Source: Trema orientale (lineage: Eukaryota; Streptophyta; Magnoliopsida; Rosales; Cannabaceae). Taken from it: 64,000 bases of DNA. Shown piece by piece: positions 11,565-25,100 of the stretch. The stretch covers positions 342,458 to 406,457 of the forward strand of contig JXTC01000030.1 in assembly GCA_002914845.1 (NCBI GenBank), given 5' to 3'. Position 1 is the stretch's first letter, and each line of letters begins with the position of its first letter. A program made the translations under genes and the position numbers. Under the pieces are notes generated by a model. That model was not told the DNA's origin, searched no databases, and saw only the letters and a program-made list of their open reading frames with translations.

Positions 11565-13557
11565 TATTTTGGATTGAAGAGATGGTTTTGGGGGGTTTTA
11601 ATGGCTTCTTTCCTTGTTGAAATTCTGAAAACAAAGCAAAGAGGTAATGGCCCTCTACTTCCTCATCGCCGCCTGTGCCATCGCCCTCGACCGCCGTTTC
11701 GACCACGGCCGAGAAGCCCCCATTTCGGTGATTGTAAGGTACGAAAAGGAAATTGGATACATACCTTTAAAACCCGACTCGGTTGGTTGGTGTTGCCGGT
11801 TGCGTTTTTTTTAGTGCGTTCAAATCAAGGCATTGTTCTCTTTTTATTTTTAAAAAAAAAAAAGCATAGGTTTTATAAGAGCAATTGGGCAAAATAACAC
11901 TACGAAAAAGTTTGTCAGGTAACACTTTTGTTTTTTTTGCACTTTTAAGCAAAAAAAAAATATTGAAAACAAAAATGTCTTTAGTAATTATGCTTTTGTT
12001 TTTTGCTTTTAAAACTAAAATAATAAAAACATGTCATGCTTTTAAAAATAAATCTAAAAAGGGAAATTCTACATTAAGACCTATATTTTGGTCGTAGCCC
12101 AACAACCACATTTAAGGTTACAATTAAAACTCGGAAGTTGACTGCCCCAAAACTACGATTCCATATAGGGTTTCTATCATTTTTACATATAAAACACTAA
12201 AAGAATTACAAAAATACGGAACTCAGATTTTTTTCAAATTTTTATACAGTTTTTATTAGAAAAATATCATTATTAAAAAAATATTTAGAAAAATACCATT
12301 TTTTTAGAAATAGTTACTGGTTACTAGTTTCTGAAAACTTGTTACTGGTTACTAGTTACCAGTTATATACCAGTTATAAATACCTTTAGTTACTAGTTAC
12401 CAATATGTGGAAACTGGTTTCCAGAAACTAGTTATTATTTTAAAAAATGGTATTTTTCTAAATATTTTAAAAAAATGATATTTATCTAATAAAAACTGTA
12501 GCACACCTTAAAAAAGCTTAAACCACCGTATTTTTTAAATTTTTTTCAAAATTACTGTATAATGTCTAATTTCCCCTTTAATATAAGTCTGTCCACATAT
12601 TATTAAAAGAAAAGATGTGAAGTCTCGTGATGGCTAAAGACCAAAAAAAAAAAAAAACTAAATGGAAAATAAACGCAGTGGTTAAATTCCCATAGGAAGA
12701 CCCAAACTACTTTTCCTCCCCTACTTCTCACACACGAATGATACCAAGAAGCCATATCTCCCATAGGAAGACCCAGACTATTTTTCCTACCCCACTTTTG
12801 TTTATTTTTATGTGTATTTTGAGATCTAAAACAATCATTTATATGGGTTCTGAGTTGTTATATATATATATATATACTTTTTTTTGGGATCAGAATGGGT
12901 TCATTGATTTCTTTCTTTCTTTTTTTTTTCCTTTTCTTCAAATAATAAAATAGGTTTATTCTACGCCATCATTTATTTATAAAATGGGTTGTGTTTTGAT
13001 TTATTTCCGTCGATTATCCATTCTTAACGATAGAAGTTATTATTTATTTCTAATCATAGTTATTTGATCCGAATGATCTATTCATTTGTAGTAAGGTATA
13101 AGAAATTTTATAGTGTTTGTCATGATTTTTGTCTGATACAATTATATGCCTTAACAAGTGTTTGTTTATGTGTCTCAGTGATAAGTCGAATATTTTTTAG
13201 ATGTAGTGTTGGTCTTTCGGCTTTATTTGGTTGGGATTGATTTTATTTTGTAATAGGTATATCTATTGATTAATAATGAAATACTGAAGAGGATCTAGTG
13301 GAAGTATCTGACAATTTATTTTTATATGAAAGTAATGTTTTGCTTTTAGGTTAATATTGTTTATTTGAATAATTTTATTAAGTTGACTTTTATGTGCGTT
13401 AATTGATATTTAACTTTTGTTTTATAGATGATCGTTTTACTGATATTTACTAAGTCTATGCTATATAATTTTTTCAAAGTAAACAGAGTGATAATTTGTA
13501 AGAATCTTAAATAAGTGTGATTGATGGATTGATAAGTTTTTAACCTAGTGTGTAGGA
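11565..13557. other. Intergenic DNA with the PPR promoter side and a foldback element
   Basis: The segment just above 11564 is the 5' side of the PPR gene and is relatively GC-rich up to about 11760. The rest is AT-rich, with (TA) tracts near 12860 and poly-A/T runs. ORFs here (for example on the plus strand at 11553-11897) overlap the PPR start in antisense or are low-complexity and are not called. Confidence 0.55.
12245..12500. repeat. Foldback MITE-like element
   Basis: Arms of about 65 bp pair with one another: TACAGTTTTTATTAGA at 12245 is mirrored by TCTAATAAAAACTGTA ending at 12500. The centre carries many short repeats of TTACTGGTTACTAGTTACC and its mirror, itself partly palindromic. 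Non-coding. Likely to form a stable hairpin if transcribed. Confidence 0.75.
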
Positions 13558-15883
13558 ATGGCTGAAGCAGGGATGAAATATATGCTGAAAGTGAAGAATC
13601 GTTTTGATGCTGAATATGGATTATTACGAGAAGAAATTCGTTCGCTACAATTGGAAGTTCGTTCGTTAATGGAGGAAAATAAGAAATATGATGATGAGAA
13701 GAAGAAATTTCAGAAGTTAGTTCTTGATATTTTGTGCAGTAGAGCAGAAAAGCCAAGTTCGAGTGAATTGCCAGAAGTTGTAAGAAATCAATCAGTGTTA
13801 CAAAAAGATAATGAGTTGAGAAATGAGACAGCTTCTAAATCTGGCAAAAGAAGAAAGTTCTCCTTTAGTGTTAGAGAATTGTGGTGATTCACATATGAAA
13901 AAGCATCTGTTGATTTGCAGCAATATTGATATAGAATTGAGCAGGGATTTGTAATATATCTAGTGGAGATGATCTGAATTGGATTAAGCATGTTAAGCTA
14001 GAGGAGGTTCATCGGGTAAAGTTGATCAATTGCAAGAAAGGACATCGGGCTCATCGAGTTTGAATGACATTCTAACTTTACCTTCGATTAATATATTTTA
14101 TGTAAAGTTTTCTTGTTAATTTAATATAAATACTTATGTTCATTACAATGTTGGAACATTTTTACATATGTAGCTGAATGCAAATATGCATGTGGGTCAA
14201 TAATAAAGCGGAAGAGTTGTAATCGTGAGTTGAGCTTGAAACGACCATACAGCTCTATGGAAGGTGGGTATGGACACTAAATGAGCAATGAAAGTCCATA
14301 TTCTAACTGGAGGAGTGGAAAAGTTGAAAAGTAAGCAATGTTACATCATAGTCATGTTGGAAAAGATTATAAAAAGAGGTACATTTGAATAGTTTTAAAT
14401 TAGTTGATTTAAGTGTTTTGTAATTGTATTGATATACTGTATTTTGTAAAAGATATATGTAATTTAGAGTACGTATTGTCCCTAAACTTTAAGCAGGAAT
14501 AAGTTGACTAAAAACAAAGTGAAGAGTTAATGAATTGAAATTGTGGTAGTCTTTGTCCAGTTCCAGTACAAAAGTGTGGTCCATTTAATCTATTCACATC
14601 TGTGCAGTATGTCAACGATGTCAATATATTGTGCTACATATTTGAACATACAGATAATCTAGGGTCTGTATAATATCTTTAATATGAAAAAGAGTAATTG
14701 TTATAATATTACAATTTGATAATATGTAATTTTGATAAATTAGTTTGGTTGTAAATGATATAAGAAGAGTTTTTGTTATAAAATACAGACTTAAAACAAG
14801 TAGATGTATTTATTTCCCGCGAGCATGAATATTGTTAGTGTGAATAAATATGAATTTTTCGAGGGAAAGAGAAGATGGTTCTTGTCTATAATTTTGTGTG
14901 TCATTTTTTGTTAAATATCATTGATAAAGAATTTTTCCAGGAAAACACTTGTCAAAGTGAAAATAAATTTTCTTACAAAAGAAGATTTAATGGATTTCAG
15001 GTAAATATATAATTTGCGTTTGGATGTCAATTAAGTGAATTTTGTTGAGATTAGTTCTCGTTTCTGTAAAGTAGACTATACAATACTTCATATAATTCTA
15101 CAGGTGTTGAGTATTATTTTTGAGTCCCTCATAGTAGGTGAACAAATTAAAACGGGCAACAAGGTTGTTAATTGGTACTTGACTACAAGAATGACAGTAA
15201 GATAATCTTATATCTATATGACTATCCCCGTAAATTAGAAAGACATTGGTTATTGTTCGTGGTTTGAGTTGATATGAATATTATTGATATTGTTGAAATA
15301 TGGGACCCATTGTTGAATGACAACGATTCAAGTAGAGAACATCTCGTGGGAGATGCCATTAGTTGAAATAATTCTCAGCATTGTCTCTATCTAATTTACA
15401 TCAGAAAATATGAAATACCTTTTTTTATTATTTTCTGTTATTGGTAGTTACATTAAATTTATATAATTCATTTGCATTTTTGTTATTCGTTAATATGAGT
15501 TGTAGATGAAAACCTAGACACTCTATTGAAGGATGAGATAAAAGTGGGTCGAAGGTCATTCTCAGACTTTGAGGTTATTACTCTAAATAATGTGCCACAG
15601 CAACCAAACTTGTATGATTGTAGAATTTGTGTTATTAACTTCATGGAGCCATACGAGTCTATACTACGACTAGCACTGGTAACTTATTTACCACTACTGG
15701 TAAAATATTAGATTGTAAATAAAATCATAAATAATTAAATTATCGAATGACAGTTTAATTTTCAATAGTTCCAGTACCATTTGGATGATGAAATGGTTCG
15801 CCTAGTTCACAAAATTATGAAATCCAGTTGTAACAAGCTCAAAGAAGAAGTTGAGAGTCTAGTATCAAATATGAGGTATTGAA
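13558..15883 (+). pseudogene. Ulp1-like (C48) cysteine peptidase gene, decayed
   Basis: A 109-codon N-terminal exon (13558-13887) is strongly coiled-coil (LLREEIRSLQLEVRSLMEEN) and ends with a basic SGKRRKF patch. Peptidase pieces follow in the same orientation: about 15104-15196, then ERHWLLFVV near 15235-15264 with the catalytic His, EIWDPLL near 15295 with the catalytic Asp, and a plus-strand piece 15505-15711 containing VPQQPNLYDC with the catalytic Gln and Cys. A last piece near 15770-15883 reads DDEMVRLVHKIM. C48 peptidases cut SUMO-like modifiers. Signs of decay: an in-frame TGA at 15265-15267 just after the His motif, and Arg in place of the usual Gly after the catalytic Cys. In plants, Ulp1-like genes of this kind are often carried by Mutator-like or CACTA elements. 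Family call is firm; exon structure is approximate. Confidence 0.6.
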
Positions 15884-15889
15884 GATATA

Positions 15890-17226
15890 TGAAAGAATTT
15901 AGGTGTAAAAAAGACTTTGTTTTAACTTTATGGATTAAGGATTATTTTCATACGAGGCCATCTGTCATGATGAATGGAGTGGTGTTATAACGACAATAGA
16001 CAATAATGTATATATGGTACTATACTCTTGTTGGCCCAAAAAAGTTTAGTTGACTAATTTTTGTGCTCTTGTCATGGTAACATTGGTATAGAAGTGAACT
16101 TTTGTTGGGCCGAATACTTTAGTTTTCTACTTGTTTGGTTGTTATCATAGTAAGAATAATGCTTGTAAGGGAAAACTTGTGAATAGTATAGTCTTTGATT
16201 TATGTATTTTAAGTGCAAAATGTGGCATTGTATTGACTGTATGTATCTTAAGTGCAAAATGTGGGATTTGTTTGACTTCCAACATTGATTAAGTTAAATT
16301 ACTATTTGAATTATAATTTGGTTAATAATCATCAATGACTTGTAAACTTAGTTTTCATATGAAGTCAGCTTTTATATCACGTATTAAACAAGTTGAAAAA
16401 AAAAAAGGTAAAACACCAACTTGAAGAGGAGAATAAAAAGAACCATATAATATTTTTGCTTAATATTAGATTTTTTTCTTATTTTCTTTTAAGAAGCTTG
16501 TAATGTTGCTAATCAGTTTATTGATATAGGGTTGTTTAGTAAGGAAATGGTAATGTGTGTGAAGTTGGAGAGTAGAAAAGTCAATAATATAATGGATTAG
16601 CCGAATGCTTCAAGTGGTAAAGAATTAAGTTATTACAGGGAATACTTTTGCCTACTTGACTTGGGCGTAAAAATATGTATCTGCCTTTGGTTGAATTAAC
16701 ACTTGAGAAGAAATAGGTGTGTGATTTGAATTGGAGACTTATGAGTGTGCTAAAAATTGATTCAAGTCTTAAGAGATGATACAATGAGAAAGTTGTGCAA
16801 AATATGGCCAAGATAGATTTAATGTGTCATGTGATTAAAATGCCCTATAATAATAGTACTGAATTTTGATAATAAAAATTTAAAGGTCATTAAGCATTTA
16901 TAGAAGACAGCTAAGGTTATAGCAAACTTGAATAAATGAGTTCATGAATGTCAATCATATTCTTTATATCCATATCCCTTGTATTATGGGTTAGAATGAG
17001 ATATTAGAAATCAATATGTAGTCTACTACAAATTAGTGATAGAAACAAATTCAAATACGTTAAAGTTTAGATGAGTACATAATAATATAGATTAATATTT
17101 TAGTCTGTAGCTTAAAGTCTCACATTATCTTTCATACCACAATACTTAGTCCAGAACATGGTGCAAGCAAAAAAATTTCACAAAGCACAACACCTGCAAT
17201 CACAGTTGTTTGTTTTAAATAGCATA
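15890..17226. other. AT-rich DNA, no supported gene
   Basis: Only short chance ORFs. A roughly 45-bp imperfect tandem duplication occurs at about 16200-16270 (TTAAGTGCAAAATGTGG twice). Confidence 0.5.
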
Positions 17227-18840
17227 TCAATAGGCCGAATGGTTATGAGAAGTAAGCAACACCAGGTTCTTGTTCATATGGAAAGATAGATTATTCATTT
17301 TAAATGGACCTAATATAGTGTGGATTCTTTCATCGTGGTCAGTCGAGGAAGAAACAACTGACATATCTTTGGAAGTATAGTTGTCAAATATGTATAGACC
17401 TATAGTGTTGACTGTAACAACCAATTCATGATCTGCCTATACTTGGTGGATTCTACTGTCCACTCCCATCTTACTAGGTGATAGTATAGTATATGTAGTC
17501 ATTGTTCGACCTGCTGTAATTAACTAGTGATATATCTTCTCTTTGTATTTCTTGGTGGCTTCATTAAATGATGTGCATCCTTTTCATATTGAATCTCCCA
17601 TCAAAGTCATACATCGGATATTCGCTAGTGGCAGAGGCATACTTACTGAACTTATGCTCCTAGTTCGAACGTCGAGAAAGTATACTCTATCATCTATGCA
17701 ATGTACCTCTTCCAATCCCACATCAAGGCCCCTAACAAGAGAAGGATAAATTTATTGTTAATTGCAATAGTTACTTCACCAAACGGGTTGACAAAAATTT
17801 AACTTTATTCGATATAATGATATTCAGATATCTGTTAAGTATATAAGAAAATTACCAGAGCAAAAAAGTACATAAGAAAGTTACAATTAACCTTTTATAA
17901 TGGATGGATATGTATCACCTTCTTTATTATTAGTGTCCACTACTCTCACCCTACGGGTGGGTTGTGGAAGTCGAATTACTGGGGTTGTCCTTTGGCTTCC
18001 ATATCATAAACCAGTATATAATTATCTAGAATAGTTAACACTTTCTGACTTGAGATCCATTCCATTGTTTTCAGTTGTTCCATGACCACTAAATTTCTGC
18101 CAATGTTCTATTTCAGCCTCATCTCCCCATCTCTAATGTCAAATAACTTAATCTCCGAGGTGCTCTTACCAACCATAATAATTGGGCCAACATATCTCTT
18201 CCAGTGATAACATGAATGTATTGTTTTGATTGCTCTGCCATCGACGTTTAATGTCACCACACTAGCCCCAATTTTGATCATATCCATGTCCCAAGAGCAG
18301 AATCCTCCTGCTTTATAATTTTCATTTGTAGTTAGAACAAGGTAATTAGTCAAATGTCTATCATGTCCTCGTGCTTGTATATTCCAGCAATCTGACCAAA
18401 TACTGTAAGTAATCGATTCATGTCGCTTGAAGTGCCTTTTTAGCTACAAAAGCGACAACTTTTCATTCAACAATTGAAGTTGGCTAACATGAGCTCAAAC
18501 ACATCCAAGTTTGCAACTATTAAATAGTTAGTTTCATTATTAAGTGTTTTGCTACTATTAAGAATTTAAGATATCATAAATGATACAAACATGATACCAA
18601 CTAATCAATTAGGGGTCTTTACCTCATTGTGTAATACATCCAACTGAGTGAAACTACCATCATGATGTCCAAGAATAACCTCCAAACATGTATTTGCAGT
18701 AAAGCGACTAGTTGTGGCTCTTTCTCCTGGCACCTATAATCTTTCTAGCCACATCTTTGGTGCACCAGAGTCCCCATAACTAGCTTCATTCTTATCATTG
18801 TTGAGGTTGTAGCCTTGTCTATATGCATAAATTGGATAAT
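17227..18840 (-). pseudogene. Unrecognised coding-like segments (gene remnant), minus strand
   Basis: Several minus-strand stretches are more protein-like than their surroundings: about 18640-18840 (SRFTANTCLEVILGHHDGSF, stopping at a good exon-like edge), 18108-18353 (CSWDMDMIKIGASVVTLNVD), about 17430-17750 (containing RVYFLDVRTRSISSV) and 17227-17424 (NTIGLYIFDNYTSKDMSVVS). They are collinear but interrupted by stops. I do not recognise a family; an F-box-associated or kelch-like protein is a weak possibility. The position between a Ulp1 remnant and a FAR1-like remnant suggests captured host sequence inside a transposon. Boundaries are approximate. Confidence 0.3.
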
Positions 18841-18959
18841 TGCTTTAGTAGTTTGCTCTTCGTACCCACTACATAGCCATCATACTATAAATCTGCAGCT
18901 GGTTTTTGAGTCCTGCTAAATTTACATGTCATACGAGCCTATAGTGAGACTTGAGAATG

Positions 18960-19650
18960 ATTCGCCAATCTTAAATAATAAAATTTAGGGAATAATGGTT
19001 CTGACTCTTATGTTATTCACGATAGGCGAAACGGTCCTTGAGCTAATTTGTTTGACAATTAAGTCCTTAAGTTTTAAATTTTAGATATTAGGTCTTATTT
19101 GTAAGTAATTGTTAAAATGTTAGATGTAATTGAGCATTTTCAAGTCACATACAAAGTTTTTAAAGGTCAAAATCAATATTTTATTGGTATCAGTTTGAAT
19201 TGGAAGGAAAATAACTAAAAACTAATTACAATTAACAATATAATATAAAATATTTTTGAAAAATAGAAAATTTTAAAAATTTAAAATAAGTATGTTATCC
19301 GATATAGTAAAGCAACATAAAGGAATAAGAAATTACACTTACCATCTGACTATGTTATAATTTCTTTGAAAATAACATTTGAATAAATTAATGTGGCATA
19401 GAAGTGTCCACAACATTTGCATAATATTAAAGCTTATTATATATAACATAACCATATCATACAACCTAATTACCTACTTCTATTAGACAACAACAATATT
19501 AGTACTAGGGTGGATTATGAGAACAATGAAAATGGCCATTACTATTGACACTTCTTATAAAATAGGTAATTAGTAGAATTTTCTCAGGATATAAATAGTG
19601 AATATATATATATAAGATAAGTGCTTCCCTCCTATGTCATAGTTTGTAAA
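18960..19650. other. AT-rich DNA, no supported gene
   Basis: About 18990-19160 has the look of a dispersed non-coding repeat (GGTCCTTGAGCTAATTTG ... AAGTCCTTAAGTTTTAAA). The rest is AT-rich without coding signal. Confidence 0.4.
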
Positions 19651-19653
19651 ATA

Positions 19654-20660
19654 CTAGTACGGAGCTGGGCATACTCCGCTACAACCGTATGAGTCATCGA
19701 ACATTGCAGTTCTAACTTCCATGTGATTGTGGTGCATCTTTGATATCTCGTCCTCCCATACACTACAAGGGCCAACTCTTATCTGTGTTGTGCTTCGAAT
19801 TCCACTACTTGTTGAACCTGTATCTATACTATTCATGTTGGAGTTACCCCCCATACCTTTATAAAGAACCATGACATTATATCCGAGTGCTCTCCGAGGT
19901 TAACTTCAGTTCCATATCTAGAATTTGTAGAAGGTGACCTAGTAGGTGATTCTACAAAAGTGGCGATCCTTCTGTAGTATATTGCCTTGTTGTGCCCTTT
20001 CTTCTTGCAGTTACTACATCTGCTAAGAGTTGCGTGCTTTTGTTTTATGGTTTGAATGTCAGGCCCTATTTACTTTTGTTTGACGCTGGATTATGGACGT
20101 TTGCTTGAGGAATTGAGTTCTTCTTCTCAACTGTAATATCATCATCACACTTCTCCTACTCATATTTAAGTTTGGCGTGGACCCGGTTGAATTCCTCATT
20201 TGCCATTCTGAATAATCGGTCGCTTCTTCCTGCATTGAAAGCAATCCCTGATGCTTTTCTTTGAAAATGACCAAATCTTACATATTTGTCTAACCAACTT
20301 TTGTCAATAAATACCGAAGACATTGGTGTTTCTTGGCCTCTTCCTTTAATTCCAAGTGTCCACCTTGTCATTATCATAGATTCAGGGATTCCTATCATGT
20401 CTAATGCCTTCATCAGTGCAAAGATTGCTGGAAAATATATTACACTCACAATTTAGTTTCTTCTTAATATCATACTAAACAACTTTGTTCATTGTGAAGG
20501 CTTCACTAATTGTGCGATGAGTGTTGTCTCAGTATGATTTATCTGTGTCAGTCGTTAATTTCCTTCCCTCTTAATTTCATGTCATACCCTGTAAAACATT
20601 TCACGTGTATAGATTGTTGTAGCATATTCTTCCACTTCCGTCATGTTTGTCTGTCATAGA
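19654..20660 (-). pseudogene. FAR1/FRS-like (Mutator-type transposase relative) fragment
   Basis: On the minus strand, in order: an upstream piece near 20590-20660 reading YATTIYTREMFYRV; a piece in 20156-20449 reading ALMKALDMIGIPESMIMTRW, which matches the region after the SWIM zinc finger in FAR1 proteins (alanine/leucine-rich, then IP-x3-I-x2-RWT); and lower down near 20000 a zinc-knuckle-like CSNCKKKGHNKA. FAR1-type proteins derive from Mutator-like transposases and act as DNA-binding transcription factors. The SWIM cysteines and histidine are not intact here, stops separate the pieces, and the N-terminal DDE-type core is missing, so it is a dead fragment. It may belong to a degenerate Mutator-like element. 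Confidence 0.5.
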
Positions 20661-20885
20661 ACTAGAGTGGTGTTGGTTGTTTCGGAATCATCTTTAGACT
20701 CATTTAGTCTTAACCATGATAATGCCAAGTCTATTCTTCTTACAAATTACTACAGATTTATCTTTGCACGAACGTTAGTCTTCATAAAGTAGTTCATACC
20801 TTCATAACGCTGAGTGCTGGTGTTTATGCCAAAAAAGTAAGATCGCACACTGAGTTCTCTACTCTAGATTTATGGGGTGGAGCAG

Positions 20886-20896
20886 CTTATATATAG
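20886..20896 (-). promoter_or_regulatory. Possible TATA box upstream of the FAR1-like fragment
   Basis: The minus strand reads CTATATATAAG here, about 230 bp before the first FAR1-like coding piece. A match of this kind is weak in AT-rich DNA. Confidence 0.2.
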
Positions 20897-21077
20897 TGTA
20901 CGTCCATTATCTTATGTCAAATAATTACTAATTTACCCTACAATTATTCAAAGATTGTAATAAAATACTTCAACACTTCAATTAAGAGGCTATTAATGGA
21001 ATTTGGCAAATGCCAGCTGTTTAATATGTATCCATAAAATATTCACTTGAAATTATTCGCACTTTTTCATCTTATCT

Positions 21078-22130
21078 CACTACAAGAAATTTGATCTTTA
21101 CCCACATAATTTTTATCTACACATATATTTATGTGGATGATTCTACCATTCATTTTACACTTTTATGTAAAAATATGTCAATTACACTTTTTGTCTTAGC
21201 AGATATAATTATATACACAAATAGGTAATTAAATTTGCCAACAGTTGTTATTTGGTTCCTTTTTCGTTACACATTTGATGTGTCAGCAAAGAGCTTTGCA
21301 TACACATGAGCGAGAAGGATTTTTTTCCTCCAAAATTGATGTTTGGCGCCTAAATTCATGTCTTTTTTCCTACACGATATGTGTGTACGAAAAGCATATT
21401 ATCCACACATGAGTGAATAGTAATTTTCATATAGTTGACGTGGACGTTTGTGCATTTTTCTCTACATATTTCATATGTAGGAATAGAATTTTACCCACAT
21501 ATTAATGTTTGGAAATTTTCCGTAGAAAAAATTGTTGTTTGGAGCCCAAAAAGTGTTGCTGATGTAGCATTTTAGATGTTTTTCCTTACACGTTATATGT
21601 GTATGGAAAGAGCTTTATTGACTCATGAATAGAAAGTAATTTTTCGCATTGTTGATGTGGACTTCTATTCATTTTTCCCTACATATATAATGTGTAGAAA
21701 TTGAATTATACCCACACATAAGTTTTAGGAGATTTTAAATGCTATTTCTTGCCTAAAACGTTTTTCTGATGTGGCATTTAACGTCTTTTTTTCTACTCAT
21801 TGTATGTGTACGGAAAAAGCTGTATCAACACATGAATGAGTTGAAATTAATAAAAAAAAGAGAGATTTACCTACTAATTATTGGGAGGAGATTTCTCCAT
21901 TGTTGATGTGGCATCTAACATCCTTTTCCCACACATTAATATTTAAGAATAAAGGTTTACCTACAAATGAGTGGGAGGTAATTTCAATATATTGACGATG
22001 AATTCGGCACCTTACACATTATGTGTATAGAATAAAAGTTGTACTTACACATCAGTTGTAGAGGATTTTTCTCATTGTTAATGTGAGATTTGTTGCCTTT
22101 TCAGTGAATTTTTACCATTAAAAATCATAT
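21078..22130 (+). repeat. CACTA 5' terminal and subterminal repeat zone
   Basis: After the CACTACAAGAAA terminus, short units related to TTTACCCACACATTA and to ACACATTATGTGTAGGAA recur in both orientations, at intervals of about 50-150 bp (for example near 21100, 21490, 21700, 21860, 21960, 22040). In En/Spm such arrays are binding sites for the TNPA protein, which pairs the two ends for excision. Confidence 0.7.
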
Positions 22131-25100
22131 TATTTGATATAGAGAATATCTTTTGATATTTTGTATTTAATAACATAAATATAATGTAATGTTGAGTTGA
22201 CATAGGCAATTTTGATGTTCAAATCTTTTGTCTAGCATATCTTTTTTTTTTCTATTTTTTTAATTTACTTTTAAAAGGAAAAAATAAAAAAAACTAGAAT
22301 CGAATCTCTTTGGTCCGGCATATCTTTTTTTTCTATATTTTTAATTAGATTTTAAAAAGAAAAAATAGGAAAACCTAGAATCTTGTGGTTACCGAGAATT
22401 GAATCATTGACGTTAAAGTAAATCAATGCAATTGTCTGCTAGTTCAGCCACTAAGACCACCAACTTATTGCATAGTTTTTTACATTAAGTTTATTCTTTT
22501 ATATGAGTTGAAATAGTAATTTTCACTTCAACGAACTCCTGTGACTATTCGTGTCATAAAATTTTTAACTATTTTGTTAATGGCCACTTATTGCTTGTTA
22601 CTTTTATTTTTCACTTTTAAGGCTATTATTACCTTATTTCAAAACAAATATATAATGTACAATTAGTAAATTTTAAAACAATACACACTCAAAAAGTCTG
22701 AAAATCAACAAAAATCAATTAGATATTTCAATTCATTTTACGTGAATTTCTTCACCTAAAAATTGTTATTGCTATGGCATTTAACATCTTTTTCCAGATA
22801 CATTGTATATTACTGAAAGAGCTTTATTAACACAGAAGTGGGTTAAAATTCTTCCCATTGCTGACGTGGTATCTGTAGCTTTTTTTCTTAAACATTTTAT
22901 GCGTAGGAATAGAATAACTATACTTACATATAGAGTTGTCAAGAGGGTCGAGTCATCCCATTAGCACGTCCATGGCACAACACGGCGAAGCATGGCACGA
23001 TACTCCAAAATGTAGGTCGTACTAGTTACGGTCCAGTTATATGAACCGTATTGGGCTCATAAGTTAAATACAATGAAGTGAGCACATCGTGGTACGCTTA
23101 TAGGCATGGCACAACATGGCTCATTGGCACACCACTGTACGATATATTAGTACGTATGCACGACATATTAGTATGTTATATACAAGTATTTTTACATAGC
23201 TTTTTCCAATATGCAAATGTCAATCTAATTGAAAAAAACTTAATCTATAATCAATTATGATAGATAAAAATTTCTCAAGTTTTTAATTTTAGTTCTTCCT
23301 TGCTGTTAATAAATTTTATATTTAATTTTTTGTGCTAATATTTTTTGATACATTTAAATTTTTTTGAAAAACTAAAAAAAATTTATAAAAATAATAGAAT
23401 TAATTTAGTCCTTCTCCAACATATATTGTAGATTAACTATTTTTTGGCTTAATTTTTTTTCCCCATTTTAGGAAGGCTAAATCGGCTTGAGAAGGGAAAA
23501 AAAGTTGCCCGAATTGTTGGCCAACATTTGTACTGTGCTAAACAATAGGGAAGGGACGGAGTCAAGATCTTAATTTAGAACAAGCATAGATAAAATTTGA
23601 ACAAAATAAAATTATAAAAGTAGACAAAAAATTATTTTTAAACAACTTTGTTGAATTACAATTGAACCTGACGGATTCTCGTGCTATAAAATTGTACCAA
23701 ATATTTATTTCTCAATATATATAAGCAAATTGTCATGTGTCTTATTTAGTATGCCTTCGGTCTATATTTATAGACAAAAGGTATGTTTAGGAATTTTACT
23801 ATCTCATAACACTAATTTTCTTTCAATTTCTTTTTAATATAGTTTAATGGAAGTTAATATAAATTTAAGACAATTACTTGTTTTCTTTTTTAATTGTCTT
23901 TATTTTCCCAATATAAGTCAATGTAAATAAATTTACAGTATGTGACTCCGTAAATATTAACAATACAAGTACAAGGTCAAATTTTTTATTGATAATTATG
24001 GGGTTCTATTTTAAAGAAGATTATTACCTAAACCATCAGAGGCTTTTCTTTTTATTAAAAAAAAACCTTTCTTGAATAAAAAAATCATAGGTTTTTGGAC
24101 TAATGAATAATAGCTATCAGATTTCCTAATGAATAAAAACAGTAAATTATAATTGCTCGTACTTGCCTCTATCCCTCATTATAAAATTATTATAATCGTA
24201 TCTTTTTTTTAGTTTATGTTATTTTTTAATTATATCAAGTAAAGGATTTGTATATGATAATTTAACATTAGGAAAAAAAAAAAGAATAACAATATCAATA
24301 AGAAATGAAATGAAAAAAGCAAATAAATCTGAGCAAAATCTCATTTTTCACTCGGATATTTAACTTGAAGGAAATATTAAAGATTTTTTCTGAAAAACAT
24401 TAAAAAGATTATCTCTTACTCCCTTCTTTCACTTGTTAAATAACCCATCAGATTTGGTTGCGCCCATGATTTTCTCTTCTTTCCTTTTTCGTTGTCAATC
24501 AGCTATTTCCGTTCCCCAAAAAATGTCATTGAAATATAGTGTTTTCTTTGATTTTTAGATAGTCATTCATCCTCCTAATATCATGTCCATGGTGCTTCAG
24601 CGACTAACTCACTTAAGTGGAAAACTCTTTTTCATTTCCTCTCTTCTTAAGGTAACAATTTTCTAAAGTTTTAGATACTGGGTTTTCGTTCATCGTCCTC
24701 ATATAGTTTCTACAACGTAATGCTCATAGAATCGTTTACACTTGATTCGATTTTGTGTAATCTCTTTTTGAGTTAATTTGTTAATGATCCATTTGATTAT
24801 ATATATGGATTTAAAAAACAAAATTAATTTTGGATTTTGAAGTTTTCAATTTTTTAGTGTTATAAAAAAAATTTTGTGATTATTTAAGTGAGATTAAGTT
24901 GGAATCTGTATTATATTGGATTAAAAATTAAATATGAAACTTTGTGCTGATTTCGCTAAACTGGATTCATGATTCACTTTATTTTATTCCTCTATTTGAT
25001 TAGGATCATTGTGTATTTGAGTAGTCGATTCTCTTATGGGTACATTTTTTAATTCATTTTGTTTTTTTGATATTCTTTTTTTTTTTTCTAATTTTGACTT

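Noticed and set aside
11311-11897. ORFs of 131 and 114 codons around the PPR start
   Set aside because: They overlap the PPR coding region or its leader in other frames and have no recognisable family.
22930-23550. A possible hAT element nested in the CACTA
   Set aside because: A hAT-like left end can be argued, but no inverted right end or 8-bp duplication was found.
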